The notes under the pieces were generated by a model. That model saw only the letters and a program-made list of their open reading frames with translations, was not told the DNA's origin and did no database searches. DNA of 64,000 nt from Burkholderiales bacterium (GTDB lineage: Bacteria; Pseudomonadota; Gammaproteobacteria; Burkholderiales; Burkholderiaceae_C), in the NCBI GenBank assembly GCA_016223165.1, contig JACRPO010000018.1, positions 186,001-250,000 on the forward strand. Direction: 5' to 3'. Shown here piece by piece: positions 25,780 through 38,673 of the stretch (positions are counted from its first letter, which is position 1; each line of letters begins with the position of its first letter). A program made the translations under genes and the position numbers.

Positions 25780-26816
25780 CCCGCCCCCCTTCCGCGCCTG
25801 TCGCGCACACCCCGCCGGGCCGCTCATCCGGCGCCCCGGGGGCGGCGTTCTCGCGCATCACCGGCACGGGCAGCTACCTGCCGCCGCGGCGGCTCACCAA
25901 CAACGACATGGTCGAGATGCTCGCGGCGCGCGGCATCGAGACCAGCGACGAGTGGATCGTCGAGCGCACCGGCATCCGCGCGCGGCACTTCGCCGACGAT
26001 GGCGTCAACGCCAGCGACCTGGCGCTGCCGGCGGCGCGTGATGCCCTGGAGTCGGCCGGGCGCACGGCGAGCGACGTCGACCTGATCATCGTCGCCACCT
26101 CGACGCCGGACATGGTGTTCCCGTCCACGGCGTCCATCCTGCAGCACAAGCTGGGCGTGCACGGCTGTGCGGCATTCGACCTGCAGGCGGTGTGCTCGGG
26201 CTTCGTCTATGCGCTCACGGTGGCCGATTCGATGGTGCGCTCGGGCAGCGCACGCTGCGCGCTCGTCGTCGGCACCGAGGTGTTCTCGCGCATCCTCGAC
26301 TTCAACGATCGCACGACCTGCGTGCTCTTCGGCGACGGCGCCGGTGCCGTGTTGCTGGAGGCGAGCGCCACCCCCGGCATCCTCGCCGCCGACCTGCACG
26401 CCGACGGCCGCCACCTCGGCATCCTGTGCACGCCCGGCACGGTGGCCGGCGGCCAGGTGTCGGGCACGCCGCTCCTGAAGATGGACGGGCCGGCGGTCTT
26501 CAAGCTCGCGGTCGGCGTGCTCGAGAGCGCGGCTCGCGCCGTGCTCGAGAAGGCCGGCCGCAGCGAGAGCGATCTCGACTGGCTCATTCCGCACCAGGCC
26601 AACATCCGCATCATGCAGGGCACGGCGCGCAAGCTGAAGCTGCCGCTCGAGAAGCTCGTCGCGACCGTCGACGAGCACGGCAACACCTCGGCGGCCTCGG
26701 TGCCGCTGGCGCTGGATGTGGCCGTGAAGAGCGGGCGCGTGAAGCGCGGCGACACCGTCATGCTCGAGGGCGTGGGCGGCGGCTTCACCTGGGGCGCGGT
26801 GCTGTTCGATTACTGA
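25776..26816 (+). CDS. fabH: 3-oxoacyl-ACP synthase III (FabH)
   Basis: A 346-residue condensing enzyme. The catalytic triad is Cys140 in AVCSGF, His in IPHQANIRI and Asn in HGNTSAAS; the C-terminus ends [13 protein letters not shown], a FabH hallmark. It starts fatty-acid synthesis by joining acetyl-CoA to malonyl-ACP. The first 24 or so residues are a low-complexity Pro/Ala extension before the usual [12 protein letters not shown] opening, so the protein is longer than the E. coli form. Its start overlaps the plsX stop. Confidence 0.96.
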   Translation: MTRPPSAPVAHTPPGRSSGAPGAAFSRITGTGSYLPPRRLTNNDMVEMLAARGIETSDEWIVERTGIRARHFADDGVNASDLALPAARDALESAGRTASDVDLIIVATSTPDMVFPSTASILQHKLGVHGCAAFDLQAVCSGFVYALTVADSMVRSGSARCALVVGTEVFSRILDFNDRTTCVLFGDGAGAVLLEASATPGILAADLHADGRHLGILCTPGTVAGGQVSGTPLLKMDGPAVFKLAVGVLESAARAVLEKAGRSESDLDWLIPHQANIRIMQGTARKLKLPLEKLVATVDEHGNTSAASVPLALDVAVKSGRVKRGDTVMLEGVGGGFTWGAVLFDY

Positions 26817-26854
26817 CCGCGCGCCGCTGCGGTCGGACCATCCCCCATCCAGCG

Positions 26855-27793
26855 ATGAAGCCATTTGCATTCGTCTTCCCCGGCCAGGGCTCGCAGTCGG
26901 TGGGCATGCTCGACGCCTGGGGCGAGCACCCGGCGGTGCGTCGCACGCTGGAGGAGGCCTCGAGCGCGCTCTCCGAGGATGTCGGCAGACTCATCCGCGA
27001 GGGCCCGAAGGAGGCGCTCGAACTCACCACCAATACGCAGCCGGTGATGCTGACGGCGGCCATCGCCTGCCTGAATGCCTGGCGCGCCGAGGGTGGGCCC
27101 GAGCCCGCCGCCGTGGCCGGGCATTCGCTGGGCGAGTACAGCGCCCTCGTCGCCGCCGGCGCGCTGTCGCTGGCCGACGCGCTGCCGCTGGTGCGCTACC
27201 GCGCGCAGGCCATGCAGGAGGCGGTGCCGGTCGGCGCCGGCGCGATGGCCGCCATCCTCGGGCTCGACACGTCGGTGGTGAAGACCGTGTGCGAGGCGGT
27301 GGCGGCCGAGACCGGCGCCGTCGTCTCGCCCGCCAACTTCAACGATCCGAAGCAGACCGTCATCGCCGGCGCCAAGGCCGCCGTCGACACCGCCTGCGAA
27401 AGGCTCAAGGTCGCCGGTGCCAAGCGCGCCCTGCCGCTGGCCGTGTCGGCGCCGTTCCACTGCGCGCTGATGAAGCCGGCCGCCGAACGGCTGCGCGAGC
27501 GACTCGCGAGCGTTTCGATCGCCACGCCGCGCATCGCGGTGGTGAACAACGTCGACGTCGCCGTGCCAACCGACGCCGCTGCGATTCGCGACGCCCTCTA
27601 TCGCCAGGCCTTCGGTCCCGTGCGGTGGGTCGAGGTGGTGCAGGCGCTGGCCGGCCGTGGCCTGGGCCATGTCTTCGAGTGCGGCCCGGGCAAGGTGCTG
27701 GCGGGGCTGGCCAAGCGCATCGACGGCTCGCTCGCCTCGGGCAGCGTGCTCGACCCGGCGAGCCTCGCCGAACTGAAGGGGGCGCTGCTGTGA
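26855..27793 (+). CDS. fabD: Malonyl-CoA:ACP transacylase FabD
   Basis: A 312-residue protein of normal length. It opens with FAFVFPGQGSQSVGML, has the nucleophile Ser91 in GHSLGEYSALVAAG, an oxyanion-loop Gln in the N-terminal PGQGSQ, and VSAPFHCALMKPA with the catalytic His. It loads malonyl groups onto ACP. It lies 38 bp after fabH and precedes fabG by 55 bp, a spacer occupied by a dispersed repeat. Confidence 0.96.
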   Translation: MKPFAFVFPGQGSQSVGMLDAWGEHPAVRRTLEEASSALSEDVGRLIREGPKEALELTTNTQPVMLTAAIACLNAWRAEGGPEPAAVAGHSLGEYSALVAAGALSLADALPLVRYRAQAMQEAVPVGAGAMAAILGLDTSVVKTVCEAVAAETGAVVSPANFNDPKQTVIAGAKAAVDTACERLKVAGAKRALPLAVSAPFHCALMKPAAERLRERLASVSIATPRIAVVNNVDVAVPTDAAAIRDALYRQAFGPVRWVEVVQALAGRGLGHVFECGPGKVLAGLAKRIDGSLASGSVLDPASLAELKGALL

Positions 27794-28936
<1,143 letters not shown>

Positions 28937-28970
28937 TGGCCTCCGTGGTGGTGCTGGTCGGAGCAGGGGC

Positions 28971-30215
<1,245 letters not shown>

Positions 30216-30232
30216 AGGGCCGAACCTCGGCG

Positions 30233-30715
30233 ATGCGGCCGGCGCCGTCGCTGGCCCTGCAATGCGCCTCCAGCCGCGCCTGGCGGCTGGCGTGCGCCGT
30301 CGTCGGCGCGGCCGCCGGCGCGTCGGTTGCCGCCTGGGCCGGGGAGCACCTGGAATGGGCACCACCCGCGCTCGCTTCCATCGTTGGCTGCGGCACCCTG
30401 GCCGGAGCGGTGCTGGGCCTTCGCATCGCGGGTTCGGCGCGATCGTTCGACATCCGCTGGGATGGCCAGGGCTGGCAGGTCGATGGTGTCCGCGGCCGCC
30501 TGCAGGTGATGCTCGACTTCGACCGCCGGCTGCTGCTCCTGCGCCATCGGCCCGACGGCCCGGCGCGCGCGCGCTGGATCGCCGTCTCGTTCGCTCGCGG
30601 GGGGCTGCAGGGCCTGCACGGCCTGCGCGTGCTGCGCACGGCGCTATATTCCCGCCCGCCCGAAGCCACCCCTGAGCAGCCTCACGTCCGCGCACCGGAC
30701 CGGGCCACCGACTGA
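30233..30715 (+). CDS. Hypothetical membrane-associated protein between fabF and rpoE
   Basis: A 160-residue protein that I do not recognise as a named family. Residues about 14-35 and 42-64 are hydrophobic and could form a hairpin of two membrane helices; the remaining 95 residues are soluble, Arg-rich, with several WDGQGWQVDG-like and LDFDRRLLLLRH strands. It begins 17 bp after fabF and its stop is immediately followed by the rpoE ATG. Small proteins in this slot are common in Burkholderiales. The spacing implies co-transcription and possibly coupling with rpoE. Confidence 0.65.
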   Translation: MRPAPSLALQCASSRAWRLACAVVGAAAGASVAAWAGEHLEWAPPALASIVGCGTLAGAVLGLRIAGSARSFDIRWDGQGWQVDGVRGRLQVMLDFDRRLLLLRHRPDGPARARWIAVSFARGGLQGLHGLRVLRTALYSRPPEATPEQPHVRAPDRATD

Positions 30716-31324
30716 ATGTCCGACGCGGATGCCGATACCCTGCTCGTCGAGCGCGCCAAGCGCGGCGACAAGCGGGCCTTCGAGATGCTGGTCGTGAAAT
30801 ACCAACGGCGCATCGAGCGCCTGATCGGCCGCATGGTGCGCGATGCCGACCTGGTGCAGGACGTGGCGCAGGAGAGCTTCATTCGCGCCTATCGTGCCTT
30901 GCCGCAGTTCCGCGGCGACAGTGCGTTCTACACGTGGCTGTACCGCATCGCGGTGAACACCGCCAAGAAGACCCTGGTGGACCTCAAGCGCGACATCGTC
31001 GTCCCCGAGTCAACCCTGAGTTCGGCAGACGATGGCGATGAAACTTCGCGTGGCGAGAATGAACTAAGCGATGGCGAAACCCCGGAGGCCGTGCTGGCCA
31101 GCAGGGAGATTGCCGCTGCCGTGAACGCTGCCATCGAGGCGCTCTCCGAAGATCTGCGCCAGGCGATCACGCTGCGCGAGATCGAAGGCCTGAGCTACGA
31201 AGAGATCTCCGAAGCCATGAACTGCCCCATCGGCACCGTGCGATCGCGCATCTTCCGCGCGCGCGAGGCCATCGCCGCCCGCCTTCGCCCGCTGCTCGAT
31301 ACGCGCGAAGGCGAGCGCTGGTAG
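30716..31324 (+). CDS. rpoE: RNA polymerase sigma factor RpoE (AlgU-like)
   Basis: A 202-residue group IV sigma factor of normal length. Region 2 spans about 13-95 with FEMLVVKYQRRIERLI, QDVAQESFIRAYRAL and FYTWLYRIAVNTAKK; region 4 spans about 140-195 with LREIEGLSYEEISEAMNCPIGTVRSRIFRARE. It directs the envelope-stress response and is normally held inactive by RseA. The ATG directly abuts the stop of the upstream gene. The next genes encode the anti-sigma factor, MucB and a DegP-like protease, the standard order. Confidence 0.96.
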   Translation: MSDADADTLLVERAKRGDKRAFEMLVVKYQRRIERLIGRMVRDADLVQDVAQESFIRAYRALPQFRGDSAFYTWLYRIAVNTAKKTLVDLKRDIVVPESTLSSADDGDETSRGENELSDGETPEAVLASREIAAAVNAAIEALSEDLRQAITLREIEGLSYEEISEAMNCPIGTVRSRIFRAREAIAARLRPLLDTREGERW

Positions 31325-31373
31325 GCGCCGCCATCGGGCGCCACCCATCCCGTCCGCAAAGAAGCCCACCGCC

Positions 31374-32066
31374 ATGACAGCCCCGTCTCCATCACCCACC
31401 GATCGCGAACCCGTACCGCCCGCAGCGGGGCCGCGGGAGCCGCGGCAGTGGCTGTCGGCGCTGGCCGACGGCGAGCGTGAGGCGTTGCCGCATGCGGCAG
31501 CGCTGTGGCGTGACGACGCCGGCGCTCGCGAGTGCTGGCACCTCTACCACCTCATCGGCGACGTGATGCGCTCCGACGACCTCGCTTCCAGGCCGACGCG
31601 TGACGCTGCTTTTCTCGAGGGCCTGCGCGCTCGCCTCGCGGCCGAGCCGGCACCGCTGGCACCCGAGCCGCTTCACTCGATGCCGCCGCTGGCGCGGCGC
31701 CTCGGCTGGCGGGCGCCCGCGGCGGTGGCGGCCGGCTTCGTGGCCGTGGCGGCCACCGTCGTGCTGTTGCGCCCGCAAGGCCCGGGCTTCGAGGGTGGCG
31801 ATGCACTCGCGGGCGCGCCGGCGGCCGGGCTCGGTGTGCATGTGGTCGCCAATCCGCACCCGAGTGCCAACGGCGCCCTGGTGGCCGACGGCAGCGTGAT
31901 CCGCAACGCCCGGCTCGATGCCTATCTGCAGGCGCACCAGGCGGCGCGCGGCAACTCGCCGGCCGCGCTGCCCGGTGGCGGGCTGCGCAGCGTGGAACTT
32001 CTCGTGACGCCGATGGCGCCGCGGGCCAACGCATCGGCGCCACGCTCCGCTTCCGGGCCGCGTTGA
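31374..32066 (+). CDS. rseA: Anti-sigma-E factor, RseA-type
   Basis: A 230-residue protein. The cytoplasmic N-terminal domain (about 23-75) has LSALADGEREALPHAAALWRDD and CWHLYHLIGDVMRSDDL, the RseA sigma-binding pattern. A single membrane helix lies at about 113-132 (AAVAAGFVAVAATVVLL), followed by a periplasmic tail of about 100 residues with low conservation. It should sequester RpoE until cleaved. It follows rpoE by 49 bp and overlaps mucB by four bases (ATGA). Confidence 0.88.
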   Translation: MTAPSPSPTDREPVPPAAGPREPRQWLSALADGEREALPHAAALWRDDAGARECWHLYHLIGDVMRSDDLASRPTRDAAFLEGLRARLAAEPAPLAPEPLHSMPPLARRLGWRAPAAVAAGFVAVAATVVLLRPQGPGFEGGDALAGAPAAGLGVHVVANPHPSANGALVADGSVIRNARLDAYLQAHQAARGNSPAALPGGGLRSVELLVTPMAPRANASAPRSASGPR

Positions 32067-33046
32067 TGGGCCGTCGCGGCGCGGGTCCCTGGCTGCTGTG
32101 CGCGGCCATGATGGCCGCTTTCGTGCCGGCGACGGGCGCCGCCGACAACGATGCGCGCAGCTGGCTGCAGCGCATGAAGGCCGCCGCGACGGGCACCAAC
32201 TACCAGGGCACGCTCGTCTTCATCGCCGGCGGCGTGATATCGAGCTCGCGGGTGTGGCACTACCGCGTCGGCGACAACACCTTCGAGCGGCTCGAGGCGC
32301 AGGACGGACGACAGCAGCGCATCTTCCGGCACAACGACGAGGTGCGCACCGTGTGGCCGCAATCGGGCACCGCCGTGGTCGAGCGGCGCGAGACGCTGGC
32401 CGCGTGGTCGACCACGCCGCAGGCCGTCGACCCCAGCGCCGCCGACAGCTACGTGGTGCGTCAGGAAGGCGCCGCGCGTGTCGCCGGGCGCGACGCGGCC
32501 GTGCTGGTGCTGACCCCGCGCGACGACTTGCGCTTTGCGCAGCGCCTGTGGGCCGACCAGGCCACCGGGTTGATGCTGCGTGCCGATGTCATCGCGGCCG
32601 ACGGCAGCCTGGTCGAAAGCTCGGCCTTCAGCGCCGTCGAGCTGGGCGTCAAGCCGCAGCCCGAGAGCGTGCTGCAGGCGATGCGTCAGGACGCGGGCCT
32701 GCGCATCGTGCGGCCGCAGCAGCGGCGTACCACACTCGCGAGCGAGGGCTGGGTGCTCGCCCGCCCGGTGCCGGGATTCGCGCTCGCCGGTTGCGTGATG
32801 CTTGGCCTCGATGCCGGCGCGGCCGAACCGTCGATGCTGCAGGTGGTCTTCTCCGACGGGCTGACGCATGTCTCGGTCTTCCTGGAGCCGTTCAACGCCG
32901 AGCGGCATCGCTCCGAGATGCAGGCCAAGCTGGGGGCGACCAACACGGCCATGCGCCGCGTCGGCGAGCATTGGCTCACGATGGTCGGCGACGTGCCGCC
33001 CGCAGCGCTGAAGCAGTTCGCCGAGGCTCTCGAGCGGCGGCGATGA
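32063..33046 (+). CDS. mucB: Sigma-E regulatory protein MucB/RseB
   Basis: A 327-residue periplasmic protein of normal length. A signal peptide (residues 1-25, ending VPATGAA) is followed by the RseB-type N-terminal domain with WLQRMKAAATGTNYQGTLVF and a C-terminal domain with PVPGFALAGC and MLQVVFSDGLTHVSVF. RseB-type proteins bind the periplasmic part of RseA and protect it from proteolysis until lipid or lipopolysaccharide signals arrive. Its start overlaps the rseA stop. An in-frame ATG overlapping the mucB stop could be an alternative start of the downstream protease gene. Confidence 0.93.
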   Translation: MMGRRGAGPWLLCAAMMAAFVPATGAADNDARSWLQRMKAAATGTNYQGTLVFIAGGVISSSRVWHYRVGDNTFERLEAQDGRQQRIFRHNDEVRTVWPQSGTAVVERRETLAAWSTTPQAVDPSAADSYVVRQEGAARVAGRDAAVLVLTPRDDLRFAQRLWADQATGLMLRADVIAADGSLVESSAFSAVELGVKPQPESVLQAMRQDAGLRIVRPQQRRTTLASEGWVLARPVPGFALAGCVMLGLDAGAAEPSMLQVVFSDGLTHVSVFLEPFNAERHRSEMQAKLGATNTAMRRVGEHWLTMVGDVPPAALKQFAEALERRR

Positions 33047-33156
33047 GCGTGCGGAACCGCACGCCGCTGTCGGCGTTTCGGCGCCTGCGCACGATGTGGC
33101 CGTCGTCCGCCCGCGCTCTCGTTTCACACTTCCTTCCTCCGTTGCGGTACCACCTC

Positions 33157-34659
33157 ATGAACCCACCGACCTCGCTTGCAGCTGTTCCGCCTTCATCGCG
33201 CCGGCCGACGAGGCGCGTCTTCGCCAGCTTGGCGCTGGCGCTGGCCGCCGCTGGTGCGGCTGTCGCGCTCAGCGCGGCCGTGCCGCCGCCGGCGCGCGCG
33301 CAGGGCGTGCAGCTGCCGGACTTCGCCGACCTCGCCGAGCGCCTGAGCCCGATGGTGGTGAACATCCGCACCACGGAGCGCGCCCGCGCGGCCGGCCCGG
33401 AGGGCGACCCCAGCGTCGAGGAGTTCTTCCGACGCTTCGGCATCCCGCTGCCCGGCCGGCCCGACCCGCGGCGCGGTGCCCCGCGCGGCGAGGAGGAGCC
33501 CGCGCCCCAGCAGCGAGGGGTGGGCTCGGGCTTCGTGCTCTCGTCCGACGGCTACATCATGACCAATGCGCACGTGGTCGACGGAGCCGACGAGGTCATC
33601 GTCACCTTCACCGACAAGCGCGAGCTGAAGGCCAAGGTCGTCGGCACCCCCGATCGCCGCACGGACGTCGCGGTGATCAAGGTCGAGGCCACCGGCTTGC
33701 CCGCCGTGCGCATCGGCGACGTGAACCGGCTGCGCGTGGGCGAATGGGTGATGGCCATCGGCTCCCCCTTCGGCCTGGACAACACCGTCACCGCGGGCAT
33801 CGTCAGCGCCAAGCAGCGCGACACGGGCGAGTACCTGCCCTACATCCAGACCGACGTTGCCATCAACCCGGGCAACTCGGGCGGGCCGCTGCTCAACCTG
33901 CGCGGCGAGGTGGTCGGCATCAACTCGCAGATCTACAGCCGCAGCGGCGGCTTCATGGGCATCAGCTTCGCGATCCCCATCGACGAGGCGATGCGCGTGG
34001 CCGATCAGCTGCGCACGAACGGGCGCGTCATCCGCGGCCGCATCGGCGTGCAGATCGCGCCGGTGACCAAGGAAGTGGCCGAGTCCATCGGCCTCGGCCA
34101 GCCGCGCGGCGCGCTCGTGCAGAGCGTCGAGAAGGACGGCCCCGCTGACAAGGCCGGCGTCGAGGCGGGCGACATCATCCTGCGCGTCGACGGCCGCACG
34201 GTGGACAAGTCGGGCGACCTGCCGCGCATCATCGGCGGCACGAAGCCGGGCTCGCGCAGCTCGCTGCAGGTCTTCCGCCGCGGCAACGCGCGCGACATCA
34301 CCGTCACCGTGGCCGAGTTCGAGCCCGACCGCTCGGCACGCCGCCCCGCGGCGGCCGAGCCGGGCAGCGCACCGCAGTCGAACAAGAACGTGCTCGGCCT
34401 CACCGTCTCGGACCTGAGCGACACGATGAAGCGCGACCTGCGCGTGCGCGGCGGCGTGCGCGTCGACGCGGTCGAGGGACCGGCGGCGCGCGCCGGCCTG
34501 CGCGAGGGCGACGTCATCCTCTCGGTGGACAACACCGAGGTGACCGACAGCAAGCAGTTCGCCGGCATCGTGAGCAAGGTCGAGCGCTCGCGCGCAGTGA
34601 GCGTGCTCGTGCGGCGCGGCGAATGGGTCAACTACATCGTGATCCGACCGAACCGCTGA
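33157..34659 (+). CDS. mucD: Periplasmic serine endoprotease DegP/MucD (Do family)
   Basis: A 500-residue secreted protease-chaperone. A signal peptide with a long Arg-rich n-region ends near PPPARAQG. The catalytic triad is His139 (TNAHVV), Asp170 (RRTDVAVIK) and Ser241 (GNSGGPLLN). Two PDZ domains follow, at about 290-385 and 405-500. It removes misfolded envelope proteins and dampens the sigma-E response. The ATG at 33157 is used; an ATG at 33043 overlapping the mucB stop would add 38 residues and allow coupling. A terminator follows. Confidence 0.93.
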   Translation: MNPPTSLAAVPPSSRRPTRRVFASLALALAAAGAAVALSAAVPPPARAQGVQLPDFADLAERLSPMVVNIRTTERARAAGPEGDPSVEEFFRRFGIPLPGRPDPRRGAPRGEEEPAPQQRGVGSGFVLSSDGYIMTNAHVVDGADEVIVTFTDKRELKAKVVGTPDRRTDVAVIKVEATGLPAVRIGDVNRLRVGEWVMAIGSPFGLDNTVTAGIVSAKQRDTGEYLPYIQTDVAINPGNSGGPLLNLRGEVVGINSQIYSRSGGFMGISFAIPIDEAMRVADQLRTNGRVIRGRIGVQIAPVTKEVAESIGLGQPRGALVQSVEKDGPADKAGVEAGDIILRVDGRTVDKSGDLPRIIGGTKPGSRSSLQVFRRGNARDITVTVAEFEPDRSARRPAAAEPGSAPQSNKNVLGLTVSDLSDTMKRDLRVRGGVRVDAVEGPAARAGLREGDVILSVDNTEVTDSKQFAGIVSKVERSRAVSVLVRRGEWVNYIVIRPNR

Positions 34660-34728
34660 GGCACCGGCGGCCCGGTGCCGGGCCGCCTCCGGCAAGCACC
34701 CCTGGACCGGCATCGGGGGCTTCCAAAG

Positions 34729-34766
34729 GACCCGGCAGCATGTTGACCCAGGCGCCGGGTCTTTCT
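34729..34766 (+). terminator. Rho-independent terminator after the degP-type gene
   Basis: GACCCGGC (34729-34736) pairs perfectly with GCCGGGTC (34754-34761) around a 17-base loop, followed by TTTCT. It lies about 70 bp after the protease stop and probably ends the rpoE-rseA-mucB-mucD transcript. Confidence 0.75.
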
Positions 34767-35072
34767 GCATCGTGGAATCGGAGGCCGCCGAGGACCTGAC
34801 CGGCACAGCCCTGAGCTTGACCGGAAGTTAGCTTCCGTTCACTTCACTCCGGCGCTGGTCGGGATTGGCGGCCGCCGCGGCTAGAATTTCGGCCCAAATG
34901 GGCGATTTTGGGCAGCTTCGGCACCGCAAACCGCAGCCAGCGAAACGATCAGGAAGCGCTGCGAGGACTTGTGGATAAACTGTGGATGAAATGCCCTGTC
35001 GGATCTCCGCAACGGCCGGAAATGTAGTGCTGGCGCGGGTTCCCGCCGGATCCTTTTGGATAGAATGGCCGC
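34767..35072. other. Long intergenic region upstream of the candidate small RNA
   Basis: No gene is visible. The stretch contains relatively AT-rich islands for this genome: a TAGAAT at 34882, the two DnaA-box-like sites at 34970-34989 and another TAGAAT at 35061-35066. It separates the sigma-E operon from lepA together with the small-RNA-like unit that follows. The remaining 188 bp before lepA (35138-35325) shows nothing I can name. Confidence 0.5.
34970..34989 (+). promoter_or_regulatory. Pair of DnaA-box-like sequences
   Basis: TGTGGATAA (34970-34978) is the exact complement of the consensus DnaA box TTATCCACA. TGTGGATGA (34981-34989) differs at one position. They lie in the same orientation, 11 bp apart (one helical turn), in the spacer between the sigma-E operon and lepA. 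They may be bound by DnaA as a regulator or titration site; binding is not shown. Confidence 0.5.
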
Positions 35073-35137
35073 CCAACAAGCAGTTGCCAAACGTTCTGTT
35101 GGAAGGCGCGTCACCCTCTTGGACGCGCCTTTTTTTT
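35073..35137 (+). ncRNA. Candidate small RNA of about 65 nt between degP and lepA
   Basis: A TAGAAT hexamer (35061-35066) could place the first transcribed base near 35073. From there two adjacent stem-loops follow: CCAACA/TGTTGG (35073-35102) and a strong terminator (35103-35131) with eight T. No -35 box is clear. The unit has the form of a small independent transcript; it could alternatively be an attenuated leader of lepA, whose start is 190 bp further on. A short overlapping reading frame is not convincing as a gene. Confidence 0.45.
35103..35137 (+). terminator. Strong rho-independent terminator
   Basis: AGGCGCGTC (35104-35112) pairs with GACGCGCCT (35122-35130) around a nine-base loop and is followed by eight T (35130-35137). 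This is the best terminator in the window. It ends no annotated gene: the nearest upstream stop is 440 bp away and already has its own terminator, which argues for a separate short transcript. Confidence 0.9.
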
Positions 35138-35325
35138 GCTCCCCTCTGCCGCCCCTCTGCGCGTCCCGTCGGGCCCGCCTCAGCACCACTGATCCATCGC
35201 TGCCGGCCGTTCACGCTTCGATGGGCCGCGTTCATCCGCACCCAGCACCGCGCGCCGCCTGCGTGCGCTGAAATCCAAGGCCGGACTCGAGCCGCACGAG
35301 CCGACACCCGCCGCACCGAGCCCCG

Positions 35326-37134
<1,809 letters not shown>

Positions 37135-37189
37135 ACAACACGCCGCTCGCCCGGCACGCCCGAAGACTCCTTCCGCGCACCCACCACCC

Positions 37190-38161
37190 ATGATGAGTTC
37201 ACTCACCGGCGCACTCTACGGCGCGCTGATCGTCTACCTCGGCGGCTGGTTCGTCGGTGCATGGACCGGCAACTTCTCGTTGCTGCTGTTCGTGCTGACC
37301 ATCGTCACGCTCGCCTACTGGCTGGCCGAGCGCTTCCACTTCCGGCCGGCGCGGCAGGCCGCGGCGGCCAACCTCGAGCAGCAGGACACCACCCGGCGCG
37401 CCGAGCTGGCCAAGCTCGGCATCGAAAAGGTCGACGGCGACGTGCAGGAGGCCAAGCACAAGCTCTTGATGCAGCCCTGGTGGCTCGACTGGACGGCCGG
37501 GCTCTTCCCGGTGATCCTCATCGTCTTCCTGCTGCGCTCGTTCCTGTTCGAGCCGTTCAAGATCCCGTCGGGCTCGATGGTGCCGACGCTCACCGTGGGC
37601 GACCTCATCCTCGTCAACAAGTACCACTACGGCATCCGCCTGCCGGTGATCAACAAGAAGATCGTCGACAACAACCCGGTGCAGCGCGGCGACGTCATCG
37701 TCTTCCGCTACCCGCCCGAGCCCTGGGTCGACTACATCAAGCGCGTGGTGGCGATCCCCGGCGATGAGGTCGCTTACATCGACCAGAAGCTCAGCATCAA
37801 CGGCCAGCCCGTGCCCACCGTGTCCAAGGGCGAGCACTACGACGACGAGAGCCTGAGCTACGCGCCGCAGTTCGCCGAGAAGTTCGGCGAGACCGAGCAC
37901 ATGATCCGCGTCGACCCCAAGCGGCTGGGCGGCTACGGGCCCTTCCCGAAGCGCTTCCCGTACGCCGACAACTGCCGCTACGCGCCCGACGGCGTCACCT
38001 GCAAGGTGCCCCCTGGCCATTACTTCGTGATGGGCGACAACCGCGACAATTCGATGGATTCACGGTTCTGGGGCTTCGTTCCCGACCAGAATCTCGTGGG
38101 CAGGGCATTCTTCGTCTGGATGAACTTCGGCAACCTGGGTCGGATCGGCGCCTTCAAGTAG
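37190..38161 (+). CDS. lepB: Signal peptidase I (LepB)
   Basis: A 323-residue inner-membrane protease of normal length. Two membrane helices lie near residues 7-43 and 100-120. The catalytic dyad is Ser129 (PSGSMVPTL) and Lys184 (YIKRVVAIPGD). The conserved GDNRDNSMDSRFWGFVP block is present near the end. It removes signal peptides from secreted proteins. The second codon is also ATG and could be the start. DUF4845 and rnc follow, matching the usual lepB-rnc-era order. Confidence 0.96.
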   Translation: MMSSLTGALYGALIVYLGGWFVGAWTGNFSLLLFVLTIVTLAYWLAERFHFRPARQAAAANLEQQDTTRRAELAKLGIEKVDGDVQEAKHKLLMQPWWLDWTAGLFPVILIVFLLRSFLFEPFKIPSGSMVPTLTVGDLILVNKYHYGIRLPVINKKIVDNNPVQRGDVIVFRYPPEPWVDYIKRVVAIPGDEVAYIDQKLSINGQPVPTVSKGEHYDDESLSYAPQFAEKFGETEHMIRVDPKRLGGYGPFPKRFPYADNCRYAPDGVTCKVPPGHYFVMGDNRDNSMDSRFWGFVPDQNLVGRAFFVWMNFGNLGRIGAFK

Positions 38162-38198
38162 GCGCGCGTTCGTCGAGCTGCCCGTCGTCCGGCGGGGC

Positions 38199-38645
38199 AT
38201 GGAGAACAACGTGGAGGCACGCGCAAGAACCATGAAGAGAGCCATGAAGCAACCGTCGAGCCCTCCGACCGGCCTGCGCTCGCCGCGCCGTCCCCAGCGC
38301 GGCATCACGCTGTTCGGCCTGATGTTCTGGGCCATCGTGATCGGCTTCTTCGGCTACCTGCTGGTCGTCACCCTGCCCACGGTCAACGAGTACATGACGA
38401 TCCAGCGCGCCGTCACCAAGATCGCCGCCAGCAGCCCGGCCACCGTGGCCGAGGCGCGCCAGGCCTTCGACCGCCAGCGCGACATCGAGTACTCCATCAG
38501 CTCCATCACCAGCAAGGACCTGGCGATCACCAAGGAGAACGACCGCGTCGTCATCAGCTTCGCCTACGACAAGGAAGTGCCGATCGCCGGGCCCGTCTTC
38601 CTGCTGATCAAGTACCAGGGGCGCTCGCAGGTGCAAACCCGATGA
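38199..38645 (+). CDS. DUF4845 family protein (prepilin-like N-terminus)
   Basis: A 148-residue protein with one hydrophobic helix (about 40-62). The RGITLFGLMFWAIVIGFFGY start of the helix resembles type IV prepilin-like proteins, with a basic stretch before it. The soluble part contains IAASSPATVAEARQAFDRQ and DLAITKENDRVVISFAYDKEVP, the DUF4845 pattern. The family commonly sits between lepB and rnc in betaproteobacteria and gammaproteobacteria; its role is unknown. The start is uncertain: ATGs at 38199, 38232 and 38244 are all in frame, and none has a strong ribosome-binding site. Confidence 0.85.
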   Translation: MENNVEARARTMKRAMKQPSSPPTGLRSPRRPQRGITLFGLMFWAIVIGFFGYLLVVTLPTVNEYMTIQRAVTKIAASSPATVAEARQAFDRQRDIEYSISSITSKDLAITKENDRVVISFAYDKEVPIAGPVFLLIKYQGRSQVQTR

Positions 38646-38673
38646 AGGCAGCCGCGCCGCTGCGATCGGACTC

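Noticed and set aside
34970-34989. Replication origin at the DnaA-box pair
   Set aside because: Only two boxes, no AT-rich unwinding region and no dnaA, dnaN or gyrB nearby.
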